Position numbers and translations under genes: made by a program
The notes under the pieces: model-generated
What the model was told of the DNA's origin: nothing
Seen by the model: only the letters and a program-made list of their open reading frames with translations
The model's database searches: none
Part shown: positions 44,397-53,983 of the stretch, piece after piece
Layout of the letters: each line of letters opens with the position of its first letter
How positions within the stretch are numbered: position 1 is the first letter of the stretch
From: Stygiobacter sp043807765
GTDB lineage: Bacteria > Bacteroidota > Ignavibacteria > Ignavibacteriales > Melioribacteraceae
Assembly (NCBI GenBank): GCA_043807765.1
Contig: JAZDFQ010000101.1
Coordinates: 5,937-69,936 of the forward strand
DNA: 64,000 bases
Reading direction: 5' to 3'

Positions 44397-44633
44397 ATGC
44401 TTGGATTGTATTACGCAATTATAGGATTGTTCTCCGGAACTATTTGTTCTCTAATTGCAAAAAGAAAATCGTTAAGCCAAAAGGATTGGTTTACACTTGG
44501 GCAAATTTTGCCGGGTGTTTCTATTCTACTTTTATTATTCACAACACGGAAGAAGAAGACAGTTGTAGTAACATCAAATAATGTTGTGACCGATAGTGTC
44601 GGCGCACCAACTTTAGCCGATTCACTAATTTAA
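44397..44633 (+). CDS. Small membrane protein, first gene of the olsF operon
   Basis: The 78 residues contain two hydrophobic segments (about 3-20 and 37-48) separated by a basic loop (AKRKSLSQKD) and a soluble C-terminal tail. TTAGGAG lies 6 nt before the ATG. It is 20 nt upstream of the next gene and is controlled by array E. The family is not recognised. Confidence 0.65.
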   Translation: MLGLYYAIIGLFSGTICSLIAKRKSLSQKDWFTLGQILPGVSILLLLFTTRKKKTVVVTSNNVVTDSVGAPTLADSLI

Positions 44634-44653
44634 TTCCATCCGACATCGACTAA

Positions 44654-45010
44654 ATGTCACAGATCAACTTCGATATCGTTCTCTATAATTCTCCTTTCTT
44701 TGAGAATCTTGTAAATGAGTTTCACCGGATAAGTAAGTACAAGCGTAATATTTACAAAAAGATTAGGAATGAAGAGGAATACTCGAAGAAACTCTCTAAC
44801 GAGGAACGAATTATTCTTAAAGACCTTTCCGATAAAGAGAATAAAATTCTTTTAGAAATTTTAGCAAACAAACAATGGCTTACCATTCTTCAAAAAGAGC
44901 CAAGCGGCATTTTTCCGGATTTACAGATAGAGCTAAGTTCAAGCACGTACGAATTGCTCGACTCGGTTAATCAGCAAATTATTTTTCAACAGGACACTTC
45001 CGATTTATGA
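44654..45010 (+). CDS. Helical protein of unknown function coupled to olsF
   Basis: The 118 residues are charged and mostly helical (KRNIYKKIRNEEEYSKKLSN) with no membrane segment or known motif. Its stop overlaps the olsF start by 4 nt (ATGA), so translation of the two is coupled. It may be an accessory factor of lipid synthesis, but only position says so. Confidence 0.6.
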   Translation: MSQINFDIVLYNSPFFENLVNEFHRISKYKRNIYKKIRNEEEYSKKLSNEERIILKDLSDKENKILLEILANKQWLTILQKEPSGIFPDLQIELSSSTYELLDSVNQQIIFQQDTSDL

Positions 45011-46755
45011 AATCAGATTTCATAGAAATAATAGCTTCACAAATAGATTTTGGTAATTCGAAATTTTCTCTTTTGATGAAAAATATTGTGCTCAAAATAA
45101 TTACAAGGATATTATACTTAAACCGTGTCGAAAAATTTTTACAAACCAACTCTCATCTCGAAGAAAAGCAGTTTATCAATCAACTCTTCGACGATTTGAA
45201 TTTTTCTTACTTCATTTCAAGCAGAGATCATCAGAAAATTCCGGCGCAAGGAAGATTAATTTGTGTAGCTAATCATCCTATTGGCAGTCTTGATGCGCTT
45301 TCTTTGCTGAAAGCATTTTTAGAAGTAAGACGGGATGTTAAAATTGTTGCAAACGAAGTTCTATACAGCATAGTGCCGCTTCGCGGTTTGTTAATTCCCA
45401 TTAAACTTGATTCAACAACCACACAGAAGAATTCTATCGTTGCAATACAGCAAGCACTGCAATCGGAATGTGCGGTTATAATGTTTCCAGCTGCAACCGT
45501 ATCTCGCCTTAACGGACTCACTATTGTAGATTCTAAATGGCATAAAGGCTCTATACGGTTTGCAAGTAGATTTATTTCTCCCATACTGCCAGTTCATATA
45601 GAAGCTAGAAATTCACTTTTCTTCTATTTGCTTTCAGTCATAAGCAGAAAATTTTCCACTATGCTTCTTGTTCACGAACTATTCAATAAAAAAAATCAGT
45701 CTATTAAAATTAGAATCGGGGATGTGATTCCTTCGAAAGCATTTTCATCGCCGGTCATAGACGACGATTATCAGACAAAGCTATTAAAGAAACATGTTTA
45801 TCAAATTGGAAAAGGTAAAAAGGGTATTTACACAACTGAAAAAAATATTATTCATCCCGTTGATAGGAAACTATTAAAGACTGAGCTGAATAATTCGCAA
45901 CTACTGGGAATAACCCGGGACAATATGAAAATTTATTTAACTACACGTTCAGAGTCTCCCCAAACAGTAAATGAAATTGCTCGTCTGCGAGAGTTGACAT
46001 TTAGAAAAGTAGGTGAAGGAACCGGAAAGAACCATGATCTGGATAAATTCGATCATTATTATTCTCACTTAGTTGTTTGGGATGATTCTGAACTTGAGAT
46101 CATCGGCTCCTATCGTATTGGAAACGGCAATCAGATTATGAGTACACTTGGGCAAGAGGGGTTTTACACTTCCACACTTTTCAATTACTGTCCCGATTTC
46201 AAAGAGAAATATTTAAGTAATTCAATAGAGCTTGGAAGAAGTTTTGTCCAAAATAGGTACTGGAATACTAATGCACTTAATTATTTATGGCAAGGCATCG
46301 GCGCATATCTTCAAAGTGATCCAGCAATTAAATATATGTTCGGCGGAGTAAGTATTAGCAATACTTATCCTCCGGCTACCAAAGAAATGATGGTGTATTA
46401 TTTTAATAAATGGTTTGGAGACAGCGAAAGATTGGCAGAATCTAAAAGAAAGTACATTGTTTCCGAAAGACAAACCAGCAAGTACCAAAATATTTTCAAT
46501 AGTGAAACCGCTAAAGATGATTACAAAATATTAAAGAAGATGCTGAAGCCTTATGGTTTTACAATTCCGGTTCTTTATAAACACTATTCTGATTTGTGTG
46601 AACCGGGTGGAATTCGTTTTCTAGATTTCGGTACCGATCCGGATTTTGAAAACTGCATAGATGGATTAATACTTGTTGATGTCCGCTTAATCAAAGAAGA
46701 GAAAAGGCAAAAATTCATTGGTTCAGTGATATCAAATCTGAAAGCAACTAGTTAA
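45007..46755 (+). CDS. olsF: OlsF-like bifunctional aminolipid acyltransferase
   Basis: The 582 residues join a PlsC-type O-acyltransferase domain (about 60-275; NHPIGSLDA active-site block at 89-97 and FPAATVS) to an OlsB-type GNAT N-acyltransferase domain (about 310-560; ARLRELTFRKVGEGTG, ELGRSFVQNRYW, GGVSISNTYPP). OlsF proteins of Flavobacterium and Serratia carry out both steps of ornithine lipid synthesis under phosphate limitation. The amino acid acceptor here could be ornithine or glycine. A Pho-box array heads its operon, which fits replacement of phospholipids by phosphorus-free lipids. Confidence 0.87.
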   Translation: MKSDFIEIIASQIDFGNSKFSLLMKNIVLKIITRILYLNRVEKFLQTNSHLEEKQFINQLFDDLNFSYFISSRDHQKIPAQGRLICVANHPIGSLDALSLLKAFLEVRRDVKIVANEVLYSIVPLRGLLIPIKLDSTTTQKNSIVAIQQALQSECAVIMFPAATVSRLNGLTIVDSKWHKGSIRFASRFISPILPVHIEARNSLFFYLLSVISRKFSTMLLVHELFNKKNQSIKIRIGDVIPSKAFSSPVIDDDYQTKLLKKHVYQIGKGKKGIYTTEKNIIHPVDRKLLKTELNNSQLLGITRDNMKIYLTTRSESPQTVNEIARLRELTFRKVGEGTGKNHDLDKFDHYYSHLVVWDDSELEIIGSYRIGNGNQIMSTLGQEGFYTSTLFNYCPDFKEKYLSNSIELGRSFVQNRYWNTNALNYLWQGIGAYLQSDPAIKYMFGGVSISNTYPPATKEMMVYYFNKWFGDSERLAESKRKYIVSERQTSKYQNIFNSETAKDDYKILKKMLKPYGFTIPVLYKHYSDLCEPGGIRFLDFGTDPDFENCIDGLILVDVRLIKEEKRQKFIGSVISNLKATS

Positions 46756-46855
46756 CACTTATCTGTTGATATTTTTAGAAATGCAAGTACACTTCTATAT
46801 CAGGCTTTGCAATTAAACACTGTTAAGAAAATGTTTTTGATTAGATTTACTTCAC

Positions 46856-46886
46856 TAACAAGTCGCTTCATAAAAGCGACTTGTTA
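46856..46886. terminator. Perfect 13-bp hairpin between olsF and ssrA
   Basis: TAACAAGTCGCTT pairs exactly with AAGCGACTTGTTA around a 5-nt loop. It lies between two converging genes and may end both transcripts. No long T tract follows on either side, so the strength is uncertain. Confidence 0.65.
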
Positions 46887-46893
46887 CTTAAAG

Positions 46894-47246
46894 TGGAGGT
46901 GCCGGGAGTCGAACCCGGGTCCGAAATTACCTTTCAGTGAACGTCTACACACATAGTCTATCTATTGATTTCATCCACAGTAGCATTGATAGACAAATTA
47001 TACCGGAACAATTCCGTTAAATTTCACTAAATCAAGCCGGAAAAAATGATTTAGTTATCATATCTAGGTCGGCGTTCAATCAAGCCCCGATATGAGAGAA
47101 CTTGATGAACGGCTACTTATATTATTAAGCAGCTAGGGCGTAATTAGATTCGCCAGTTACAGTTTTTGCCGCCGTTTAGCGTGTCTGCGGGAACACGGTG
47201 CGCAGTTCAAAGAACGTATAATCCCGTCGAAACCAGTGTCACCCCC
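46894..47246 (-). ncRNA. ssrA: tmRNA
   Basis: The tRNA-like ends are clear on the minus strand: the 5' end GGGGGTGACACTGGTTTCGA and the 3' end GGTTCGACTCCCGGCACC with TCCA. The acceptor stem GGGGGTG/CACCTCC pairs over 7 bp with one G-U. The CCA tail is not encoded. The messenger region encodes the tag AKTVTGESNYALAA followed by two TAA stops, with the usual YALAA end. The RNA rescues stalled ribosomes and tags their products for proteolysis. Confidence 0.95.
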
Positions 47247-47343
47247 AAAAAGAATGTAGAGTGAAGAACATAGAAGGAAAAGTGTAGAGTGCTTCATTCA
47301 TATAATAAAGGGGTAGAGAATATCAATGGGTTAAAAGAACAAA

Positions 47344-47892
47344 TTATTTTTGCCAATCAACATCGGCAATATCAGATGAAAAATTTTGAAATCTGGCAAG
47401 TACGAAAAGTAAATCCGATAACCGATTAAGATAAATTTCAACAGAAGAATTAATCTTTTCGTTCTTGCTTAATGCTACTACTTCCCTTTCAGCTCTTCTA
47501 CAAACTGTTCTTGCAAGATGAAGTAGCGAAGCGCCTTTTGAGCCGCCGGGCAAAATGAAATTCTTTAGCTGCGGCAATTGCCAATTGTGATTATCAATTA
47601 TTTTTTCGAGTCGCTCAATATTATTTTGGTTGATCCTAGGAATCAAACTATTTGTATTTTCCAAAGGTGTTGCCAGATCTGAACCAATTACAAACAACTC
47701 ATTCTGTAGACTAACCAAAACAGAATTAAGTTCCACATTCTTTATTTCTGTAATTGCAGTCCCAATAACAGCATTTAATTCATCAACTGTACCGTAGGAA
47801 GCAATTCGTAAATCATCTTTCCAAACTCTCTTTCCTCCGAAGAGGGATGTTTCTCCGTTATCACCGGTTTTAGTGTATATCTTAAGTGCCAT
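47344..47892 (-). CDS. PduO-type cob(I)alamin adenosyltransferase
   Basis: The 182-residue helical enzyme adenosylates cob(I)alamin with ATP. The N-terminal ATP loop KIYTKTGDNGETSLFGGKRV, the SYGTVDELNAVIG motif and RTVCRRAEREVVAL are diagnostic of the PduO family. No cobalamin riboswitch or B12-dependent enzyme is nearby. It overlaps ygfZ by one base on the same strand. Confidence 0.93.
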   Translation of the reverse strand: MALKIYTKTGDNGETSLFGGKRVWKDDLRIASYGTVDELNAVIGTAITEIKNVELNSVLVSLQNELFVIGSDLATPLENTNSLIPRINQNNIERLEKIIDNHNWQLPQLKNFILPGGSKGASLLHLARTVCRRAEREVVALSKNEKINSSVEIYLNRLSDLLFVLARFQNFSSDIADVDWQK

Positions 47893-48950
47893 TAATTTGA
47901 ACTGACTACTTTAAGAAATATTTTTTTTTCGCCGCTTAAAACGTGAAATTGTTTGGAAGCCGCTAAGGCTTTTTTCTTAAGAAGACAAAGAGAAGCATAT
48001 CCGTGTGAATTCGCATAAACTCCATGAGTAGTAATTTCACCAACTTCCTCACCAGCTTCATCCAAAATCATTTTATTGTTCGATTCTACTTTCTCTTGAG
48101 AAACAACTTTAACAAGTACCCTTTGAATTTTGTCGTAAGTTTCCAACCGTGCAACTACTTCTTGACCAATGTAACAACCTTTAGTAGAGCAAATGTTGTT
48201 CATTAAGTTCACTTCATGGGGATTGAAATCAGTATTTAATTCAAATGGAAACTGAGGAATCAGCTTATCGATACGACATGTATTATTGGCGTGAGAGCCA
48301 ATAAAAGAAAGATCAAATACACTTTTTATTTTGAATAAGTGATCGATGAATTCAATTAGTTTCGTTGACTCGATTATGACTTTTATCGACTCGAAATTGT
48401 TTGCTTCAATATTCTTGAATAAATAAAATGTAAATCCATCAACATCAAAACGACGAAACTCTTTACTATCAATTCCGGTAATTTCATCACCTAGAAGAAG
48501 CATAAAAAAGGATTTCATTTGTAGACCACTGAATTCGAGCAAGCTATACTTATCGGATATATCTTCGGTCTTAATATCTTCCCTTATAATAAACTTATTG
48601 ATCCAGCTAAACAATTTTCGGATAGGATCATAATCGCTCAAAACCCACAGCTCGCCTTCGTGCGAAAGCAAAATTGTCTGAGCAATAAAACGTCCTTTCT
48701 CATTAAGAAAAAGTGTTTTGTTGTTAGTGAGCGGTTTTAAATCTTTTACATCATTAGTTGTAACACGCTGCAAAAAATCAACTGTATCTTTACCAACCAT
48801 TTTAATAATTGTTGGCCGCTCGGTAACACGCATTCCAACACCGTTTTTAAGCACATTTAATTCTTCTTCAAGATTTGTATAGATTAAAAACGCATTACCG
48901 TTATGTATAGAATTTGTATAGTTGGTTTTTATGTATTCAACAAAATTCAT
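47892..48950 (-). CDS. ygfZ: Folate-binding protein YgfZ
   Basis: The 352 residues resemble the glycine cleavage T protein and carry the YgfZ signature KGCYIGQEVVAR (about 258-269), whose Cys is essential in the family. YgfZ assists folate-dependent maintenance of iron-sulfur enzymes. The start is ATG at 48950. It precedes the adenosyltransferase by a one-base overlap. Confidence 0.88.
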   Translation of the reverse strand: MNFVEYIKTNYTNSIHNGNAFLIYTNLEEELNVLKNGVGMRVTERPTIIKMVGKDTVDFLQRVTTNDVKDLKPLTNNKTLFLNEKGRFIAQTILLSHEGELWVLSDYDPIRKLFSWINKFIIREDIKTEDISDKYSLLEFSGLQMKSFFMLLLGDEITGIDSKEFRRFDVDGFTFYLFKNIEANNFESIKVIIESTKLIEFIDHLFKIKSVFDLSFIGSHANNTCRIDKLIPQFPFELNTDFNPHEVNLMNNICSTKGCYIGQEVVARLETYDKIQRVLVKVVSQEKVESNNKMILDEAGEEVGEITTHGVYANSHGYASLCLLKKKALAASKQFHVLSGEKKIFLKVVSSN

Positions 48951-48979
48951 TAATCTGTTCTCTCTGGAATTGCATCCTA

Positions 48980-49831
48980 TTAATATTTTCTAAACCATTT
49001 AGAAGTTCTGTTTGTAATGTACAATTGTCTCTTTTCACTCCAGTAGAATGGGATTGAATCGCGCAGTCTAATTATTCTTAGCGAGTCTTCCCAAAAATGA
49101 CTGGTGAAATCGTATTCGTAATAATCAGGGTATTTATCATTATTGATGTTCGTCATCGTACGTTTCATTGTTAATGCAGAATAAGTTTCTAGTAAATGTG
49201 GTGCTCTTTTCCATCCGTCAATCAGGAAATAATTATAATTTCTGTTGCCGGAAATTATACCATCTTCATAATTAAGCTCGACATATTTTATATTCTTCGG
49301 TTTCCACGTTTTGATGGACATCTTATTAAATCCGCCATGAATAGGCACCTCGGATTCCCAAAGTCTGGTAAATTCGCCGTCGTTACATTCAAATAACGTT
49401 AGCCAGAAGAAAGCAGTTCCCAGTTTAGTACTATCCAGATTGATAAAACTCGATTCAAATCCAATTACATTTTTCGATTCTATAAAGCGTTCGCCCGGTT
49501 TGCTTTTTGCAATTACAGCAAGAACATAATTTGCATCATCCTGGAAATAAATTACAGCCGACTTAGGGATATTGTAGGTAAATGTTCTATCGAACTCTAC
49601 AAGATAGTTGCCTTCGCCATAATTATCTTTAACATATTCTCTTAGCGAAATTGTATCGCAAGGGAAGCGATTCTTTGCTTGTTCTTTTTCAACAGCCAAA
49701 TTATAATCGCGTATTTCTTGTTCTTTGGAAGCCGATGTAGCGGCATCTCCGCTTGAGCTTCCTTCTTTGGAACAAGCAATAGAAAGTATTACAAGCAATG
49801 GAAATACAATTAACAACTTATTTAGCTTCAT
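48980..49831 (-). CDS. Lipoprotein of unknown function
   Basis: The ATG at 49831 has AAAGGGG 7 nt upstream and begins a lipoprotein signal (LLVILSIACSKEG), giving 283 residues. The mature part is beta-rich with aromatic strands (YLVEFDRTFTYNIPKSAVIY). It lies 20 nt downstream of the M20 peptidase and upstream of ygfZ on the same strand. The family is not recognised. Confidence 0.75.
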   Translation of the reverse strand: MKLNKLLIVFPLLVILSIACSKEGSSSGDAATSASKEQEIRDYNLAVEKEQAKNRFPCDTISLREYVKDNYGEGNYLVEFDRTFTYNIPKSAVIYFQDDANYVLAVIAKSKPGERFIESKNVIGFESSFINLDSTKLGTAFFWLTLFECNDGEFTRLWESEVPIHGGFNKMSIKTWKPKNIKYVELNYEDGIISGNRNYNYFLIDGWKRAPHLLETYSALTMKRTMTNINNDKYPDYYEYDFTSHFWEDSLRIIRLRDSIPFYWSEKRQLYITNRTSKWFRKY

Positions 49832-49851
49832 CAAATTCCCCTTTAAGTAAA

Positions 49852-51219
49852 TCATTGTTTTGAAAATTCATCCAAAAAATAGGCGGCACTGTATAATCCT
49901 TTCTCAAAATTCTCCAGACGGAAATGCTCGTTAGGAGAGTGAATATTGTCCGAGTCCAATCCAAGTCCCATCATAACAGCCGGAGCTTTTAGCTGTTTCA
50001 TAAAATCTACAACAATAGGTATCGAACCGCCTTCGCGAGTAAAAACGGTTTTTTTACCGAATGCTTTGGTAAGCGCAATCGAAGCTGCGTTTATTCCTTT
50101 ACTGTTTAATGGAACAACTGCCGGTGAACCATAATGCAATGTTCTTACTTCGGTAGTTACACTCTTTGGTGAAATTGTTTTGAAGAACTTTGTAAACTCT
50201 TTTGCAATTTTTTCCGGCTCTTGATTTGGCACTAATCTCATACTGATTTTAGCAAGTGCTTTTGAAGGTAAAACTGTTTTAGCACCTTTATCAATAAACC
50301 CGCCAACAATACCGTTGCAATCTAACGAAGGTCTAACCCACAAGCGTTCTAAAGTTGTAAATCCTCTTTCCCCTTGAAGCTCTTTAACACCAAGATCTTT
50401 TGCGTAAGCTTTGTCTGAGAGTTTAAGCCTTTTGAAATCTTCTCTTTCTTGCTTTGCTGGAGTTGGAACGTTCTTATAGAAATTAGGAATCGTAATTTTT
50501 CCATTTTTATCGTGAAGCTTGCTAATCATTTTCGCTAGTTCATTAATTGGATTAGCAACAGCTCCGCCAAAACTGCCGGAATGTAAATCACGGTCTGCTG
50601 CCGTGACTTCAACTTCCATGTAAAGAAGTCCGCGTAAACCATATGTAATTGTTGGAACATTGGGCGCATACATGCTTGTATCTGAAATCATGATACAATC
50701 ACATTTTAGTAATTCTTGCTGAGTCTGTAAAAACTCTGCTAAATTTTCACTGCCAATTTCCTCTTCTCCTTCAAATAAAAATTTTACATTTACCGGAAGC
50801 GAGCCGGTAACGCGATTAAAAGCTTCAACGGCTTTGAGGTGAACAAAGTTTTGACCCTTGTTATCATTAGCACCTCGAGCATAAATTTTTCCATCTTCAA
50901 TTTTTGCTTCAAACGGATCTGAATTCCATAATTCAATTGGGTCAACCGGCTGAACATCGTAATGACCATATATTAGAACTGTTGGTTTGCCCGGTTGTTT
51001 TAACCATTCACCGTAAACAAGCGGATGCCCCTTTGTAGGAAATATTTCAATGCGTTCCATTCCGGCAGATTTAAACTGCGTAGCAACAAAATTTGCGCAC
51101 TCAACCATTTTTTCTTTGTGAGTATCAAGAGTACTGATGCTGGGAATTCTAATGTATTCTTTTAATTCATCCAAATAAGAATCAAAATTATCCTTTAGAT
51201 AATTAATGACTTGTTCCAA
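49852..51219 (-). CDS. M20-family dipeptidase
   Basis: It is a cytoplasmic zinc peptidase of the M20 dipeptidase (PepV/CNDP-like) group. Zinc ligands lie in LIYGHYDVQPVD, ARGANDNKGQ and FEGEEEIGSENL, and the dimerisation domain insertion is present (ITYGLRGLLYMEVEV). The start is probably TTG at 51219, with AGGAGG 5 nt upstream (455 residues); the longer frame from 51270 reads through that site. Confidence 0.9.
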   Translation of the reverse strand: MEQVINYLKDNFDSYLDELKEYIRIPSISTLDTHKEKMVECANFVATQFKSAGMERIEIFPTKGHPLVYGEWLKQPGKPTVLIYGHYDVQPVDPIELWNSDPFEAKIEDGKIYARGANDNKGQNFVHLKAVEAFNRVTGSLPVNVKFLFEGEEEIGSENLAEFLQTQQELLKCDCIMISDTSMYAPNVPTITYGLRGLLYMEVEVTAADRDLHSGSFGGAVANPINELAKMISKLHDKNGKITIPNFYKNVPTPAKQEREDFKRLKLSDKAYAKDLGVKELQGERGFTTLERLWVRPSLDCNGIVGGFIDKGAKTVLPSKALAKISMRLVPNQEPEKIAKEFTKFFKTISPKSVTTEVRTLHYGSPAVVPLNSKGINAASIALTKAFGKKTVFTREGGSIPIVVDFMKQLKAPAVMMGLGLDSDNIHSPNEHFRLENFEKGLYSAAYFLDEFSKQ

Positions 51220-51403
51220 AATTCCTCCTAAAATCTTTAAGTAATTAAAGATATGATTTCTTTGAGTCAAATTTACACCTAAGTAGTGCTGGATTCAAGT
51301 AATTGAATAAGTTTGTGGAGATGCTAAAATATAGGGTGTCCTAGACTTTCTTTTTCATACTTCGATGAATATTGGTAAATTCAGATCGTAAAAATTAAGC
51401 GCG

Positions 51404-52765
51404 ATGATATTAGTCAAATACATACTCAGAAATCACTTTCTCCCCTTTCTATTCGCTTCATTTGTACTGATAGCTGTCTTTTTGCTTCAGTTTGTAATGA
51501 AAGTAGCCGATAAACTTGTTGGTAAAGGCTTAGGCGCGTGGGTAATTACCAAATTAATAGGGTTAAGCCTAGGATATATTCTTGTTTTGGTGATTCCGAT
51601 GGCAGTTTTAATTGCGACTTTGATGGCTTTTGGCAATATGTCCCAGAATAACGAAGTCACCATTTTCAAGGCCACCGGGATAAGTTTGTATAGAATGATT
51701 ATCCCACCCCTTATTGCCAGCGTACTTGTCGCTGTAGGATTAGTATATTTCAATAATAATATTTATCCAGACGCAAACCACGAGCTTCGAATTCTTCAAG
51801 AGGATATTGCCCGAAAAAAACCAACACTTTCTCTTGTCCCCGGAGTTTTTTCTCAAGAAGTTGCCAGCTATGCAATTTTGGTTAGAGAGATTAATCAAGA
51901 AACTAACGAATTAAAACAGATTACCATTTATGATTATTCAAATCCGCCAAAAGTGAATATTGTTACTGCAGAAGAGGGTAAAATTTATTTTACTCCAACA
52001 CAAAAGAAGCTAATGATGGATCTGAAGAATGGAGAAATTCACGAATCGGATAACAACCAGCAAGATGTTTACAGAAAGCTCCGGTTTACCCGCCACAAAA
52101 TTGCGATGCCGGCCGAACAATTTACATTCGAGCAATCATCCCCCGGCGGGCCGCGCGGCGATAGAGAAATAGGCGCTCCGGAAATGATGGTAATTGTAGA
52201 TAGTCTTAGAAAGATTCAGAATAATTATTTGGAAGAATATAAGAACAAAATAAATGTTTCACTGAAGCTTCTGCCAAATTCTGTTGGTAAAAGTGAAGAT
52301 GGGAATAAATATGTTTATGTAAAAGTTGAACAGCAGTTGAGAGCTAATCAAGCGGCAATGATGGATGTACTTTCACGCCTCGAATACAACAGAAAAGAAA
52401 TAAACCGATATATGGTGGAAATTCATAAAAAATATTCTTTGCCGTTTGCATGTATTGTATTCGTGTTAATCGGCGCACCGCTTGGTACCATGACTCGCAA
52501 AGGCGGAATCGGAATGGCGTCTGGCATCAGCTTATTTTTCTTTGTTATTTATTGGGCATTTTTAATTGCCGGAGAAAAACTTGCTGACCGGGATTTGGTT
52601 TCTCCGTTCATTGGAATTTGGAGCGCGAATTTCGTTCTCGGTTTGTTAGGTATATTTCTTTTAGTTAAAACCGCTAAAGAGCGGGTAACATTAAATTTCG
52701 ACTTCCTTACCAAGTTCATTCCTCAATCGTGGAAACAGCAAGAAGAGAAAAATGAAAATTCTTGA
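51404..52765 (+). CDS. lptF: LPS export permease LptF/LptG family (first gene)
   Basis: The 453-residue YjgP/YjgQ permease is one of the pair that, with LptB, extracts lipopolysaccharide from the inner membrane. Six transmembrane segments are visible, three at each end (about 12-30, 48-72, 100-118; about 345-365, 378-398, 405-425), with a periplasmic beta-jellyroll domain between. IPMAVLIATLMAFGNMSQNNE is family-typical and is cut here at 20. It overlaps the next gene by 14 nt. Assignment to F rather than G is by order only. Confidence 0.9.
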   Translation: MILVKYILRNHFLPFLFASFVLIAVFLLQFVMKVADKLVGKGLGAWVITKLIGLSLGYILVLVIPMAVLIATLMAFGNMSQNNEVTIFKATGISLYRMIIPPLIASVLVAVGLVYFNNNIYPDANHELRILQEDIARKKPTLSLVPGVFSQEVASYAILVREINQETNELKQITIYDYSNPPKVNIVTAEEGKIYFTPTQKKLMMDLKNGEIHESDNNQQDVYRKLRFTRHKIAMPAEQFTFEQSSPGGPRGDREIGAPEMMVIVDSLRKIQNNYLEEYKNKINVSLKLLPNSVGKSEDGNKYVYVKVEQQLRANQAAMMDVLSRLEYNRKEINRYMVEIHKKYSLPFACIVFVLIGAPLGTMTRKGGIGMASGISLFFFVIYWAFLIAGEKLADRDLVSPFIGIWSANFVLGLLGIFLLVKTAKERVTLNFDFLTKFIPQSWKQQEEKNENS

Positions 52766-53834
52766 TAAGTATTTAGTAAAACAATTTCTTCAAACTCTCT
52801 TCTTTGCACTAATGGCATTCACGGTAATATTCGTAGTGATTGACATGATGGAAAACCTTGATGATTTTATTGATGAGAGCGTTAAAGGGACTCTTGTTCT
52901 GCAATATTATTTAGTTTTCATACCGGAAATGATCAGAATCATTCTTCCAATTTCCGTACTTCTTGCAAGCTTGTTTACTGCTGGAAAACTCGCCAACCTA
53001 AATGAATTAACAGCAATAAAGGCAAGCGGAGTAAGTCTATATAGAATGATGATTCCTTTCGTAATTACTGCGGTTTTCATAAGCCTTATCACAGTTTATT
53101 TTAGCGGTTACATTGTTCCTATGGCAAACAAGCATAAGGTTTTTATAGAGCAGACTTACATGAAGAAAGGACTTGTTCATTTCGGAAGCAATATTTTTTT
53201 TCAAGACACTGAAAGCCGGATTGTTACCATAAATTATTTCGATGTAACTATGGGACAAGCTAACCAAGTAAGCATTCAAGAGTTTGACCCAAAAGACAAA
53301 ACAAAAATACTTTCCAGACTTGATGCTTTTCGGATGTCGTACGATTCAACAAAAAACGCTTGGCAACTATTCAGCGGCTCTGCAAGAAAATTTCACGAAA
53401 ACTCTGAAGAATTAGAAATGTTTTTAGTTAAGGATTTTCCTTCGCTTCACTTTAAGCCGGAAGATGTAATTAGAAAGCAGCGTAAGCCGGAAGAGATGAC
53501 ACTTAGTGAGTTAAAAAATTATAGTCATGAACAATTGAGAACCGGCAATAATGCAGTCAGAACTGAGATTGCTTACCATTCAAGAATAGCTTATGCATTT
53601 TCCAGTATCATTGTTGTAATGTTCGGTCTTCCAATTTCGGCCAATAGACGACGCGGCGGTTTGGCAATTCAATTCGGTATTAGTATGGCAGTAACTTTTC
53701 TCTATCTTGTGTTTATGAAGATAAGTCAAGCATTTGGGGAGAATGGTGTGCTGGACCCGTTTTTAACTGCATGGTTGGCAAACTTAATTTTCATGATTAT
53801 TGCATTTATTAACTTAAAGCGGGCGATGAAGTAA
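52752..53834 (+). CDS. lptG: LPS export permease LptF/LptG family (second gene)
   Basis: The 360-residue partner has the same six-helix plus jellyroll plan. The N-terminal block LDKYLVKQFLQTLFFALMAF and the coupling-helix region LNELTAIKASGVSLYRMMIP, which contacts LptB, are clear. The overlapping start with the first permease gene means translational coupling. LptB, LptC and LptA are not in the window. Confidence 0.9.
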   Translation: MKILDKYLVKQFLQTLFFALMAFTVIFVVIDMMENLDDFIDESVKGTLVLQYYLVFIPEMIRIILPISVLLASLFTAGKLANLNELTAIKASGVSLYRMMIPFVITAVFISLITVYFSGYIVPMANKHKVFIEQTYMKKGLVHFGSNIFFQDTESRIVTINYFDVTMGQANQVSIQEFDPKDKTKILSRLDAFRMSYDSTKNAWQLFSGSARKFHENSEELEMFLVKDFPSLHFKPEDVIRKQRKPEEMTLSELKNYSHEQLRTGNNAVRTEIAYHSRIAYAFSSIIVVMFGLPISANRRRGGLAIQFGISMAVTFLYLVFMKISQAFGENGVLDPFLTAWLANLIFMIIAFINLKRAMK

Positions 53835-53910
53835 ATAGTTGCTTAATTGTTTGGAAGTATAAATATCTTTCAATGAAGTTGCTAATATTATAAAAACAGA
53901 AGGAAATCTT

Positions 53911-53967
53911 GTGTTAGAAGTATTAATCGCTCTTATTATCATCGCAGTAATCCTATTTAATATTTAG
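53911..53967 (+). CDS. Possible 18-residue hydrophobic micropeptide
   Basis: A GTG start with AGAAGG 8 nt upstream opens a frame of 18 codons (MLEVLIALIIIAVILFNI). It is a single hydrophobic helix. It lies between lptG and an orphan gene. Expression is unproven and it may be chance. Confidence 0.25.
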   Translation: MLEVLIALIIIAVILFNI

Positions 53968-53983
53968 AAAAAGGAAAAATGAT

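Noticed and set aside
46754..46840. GTTAACA and ATTAAAC/GTTAAGA after olsF as a Pho-box array
   Set aside because: Spacing is 10 bp or irregular, there is no -7 element, and no gene starts downstream.
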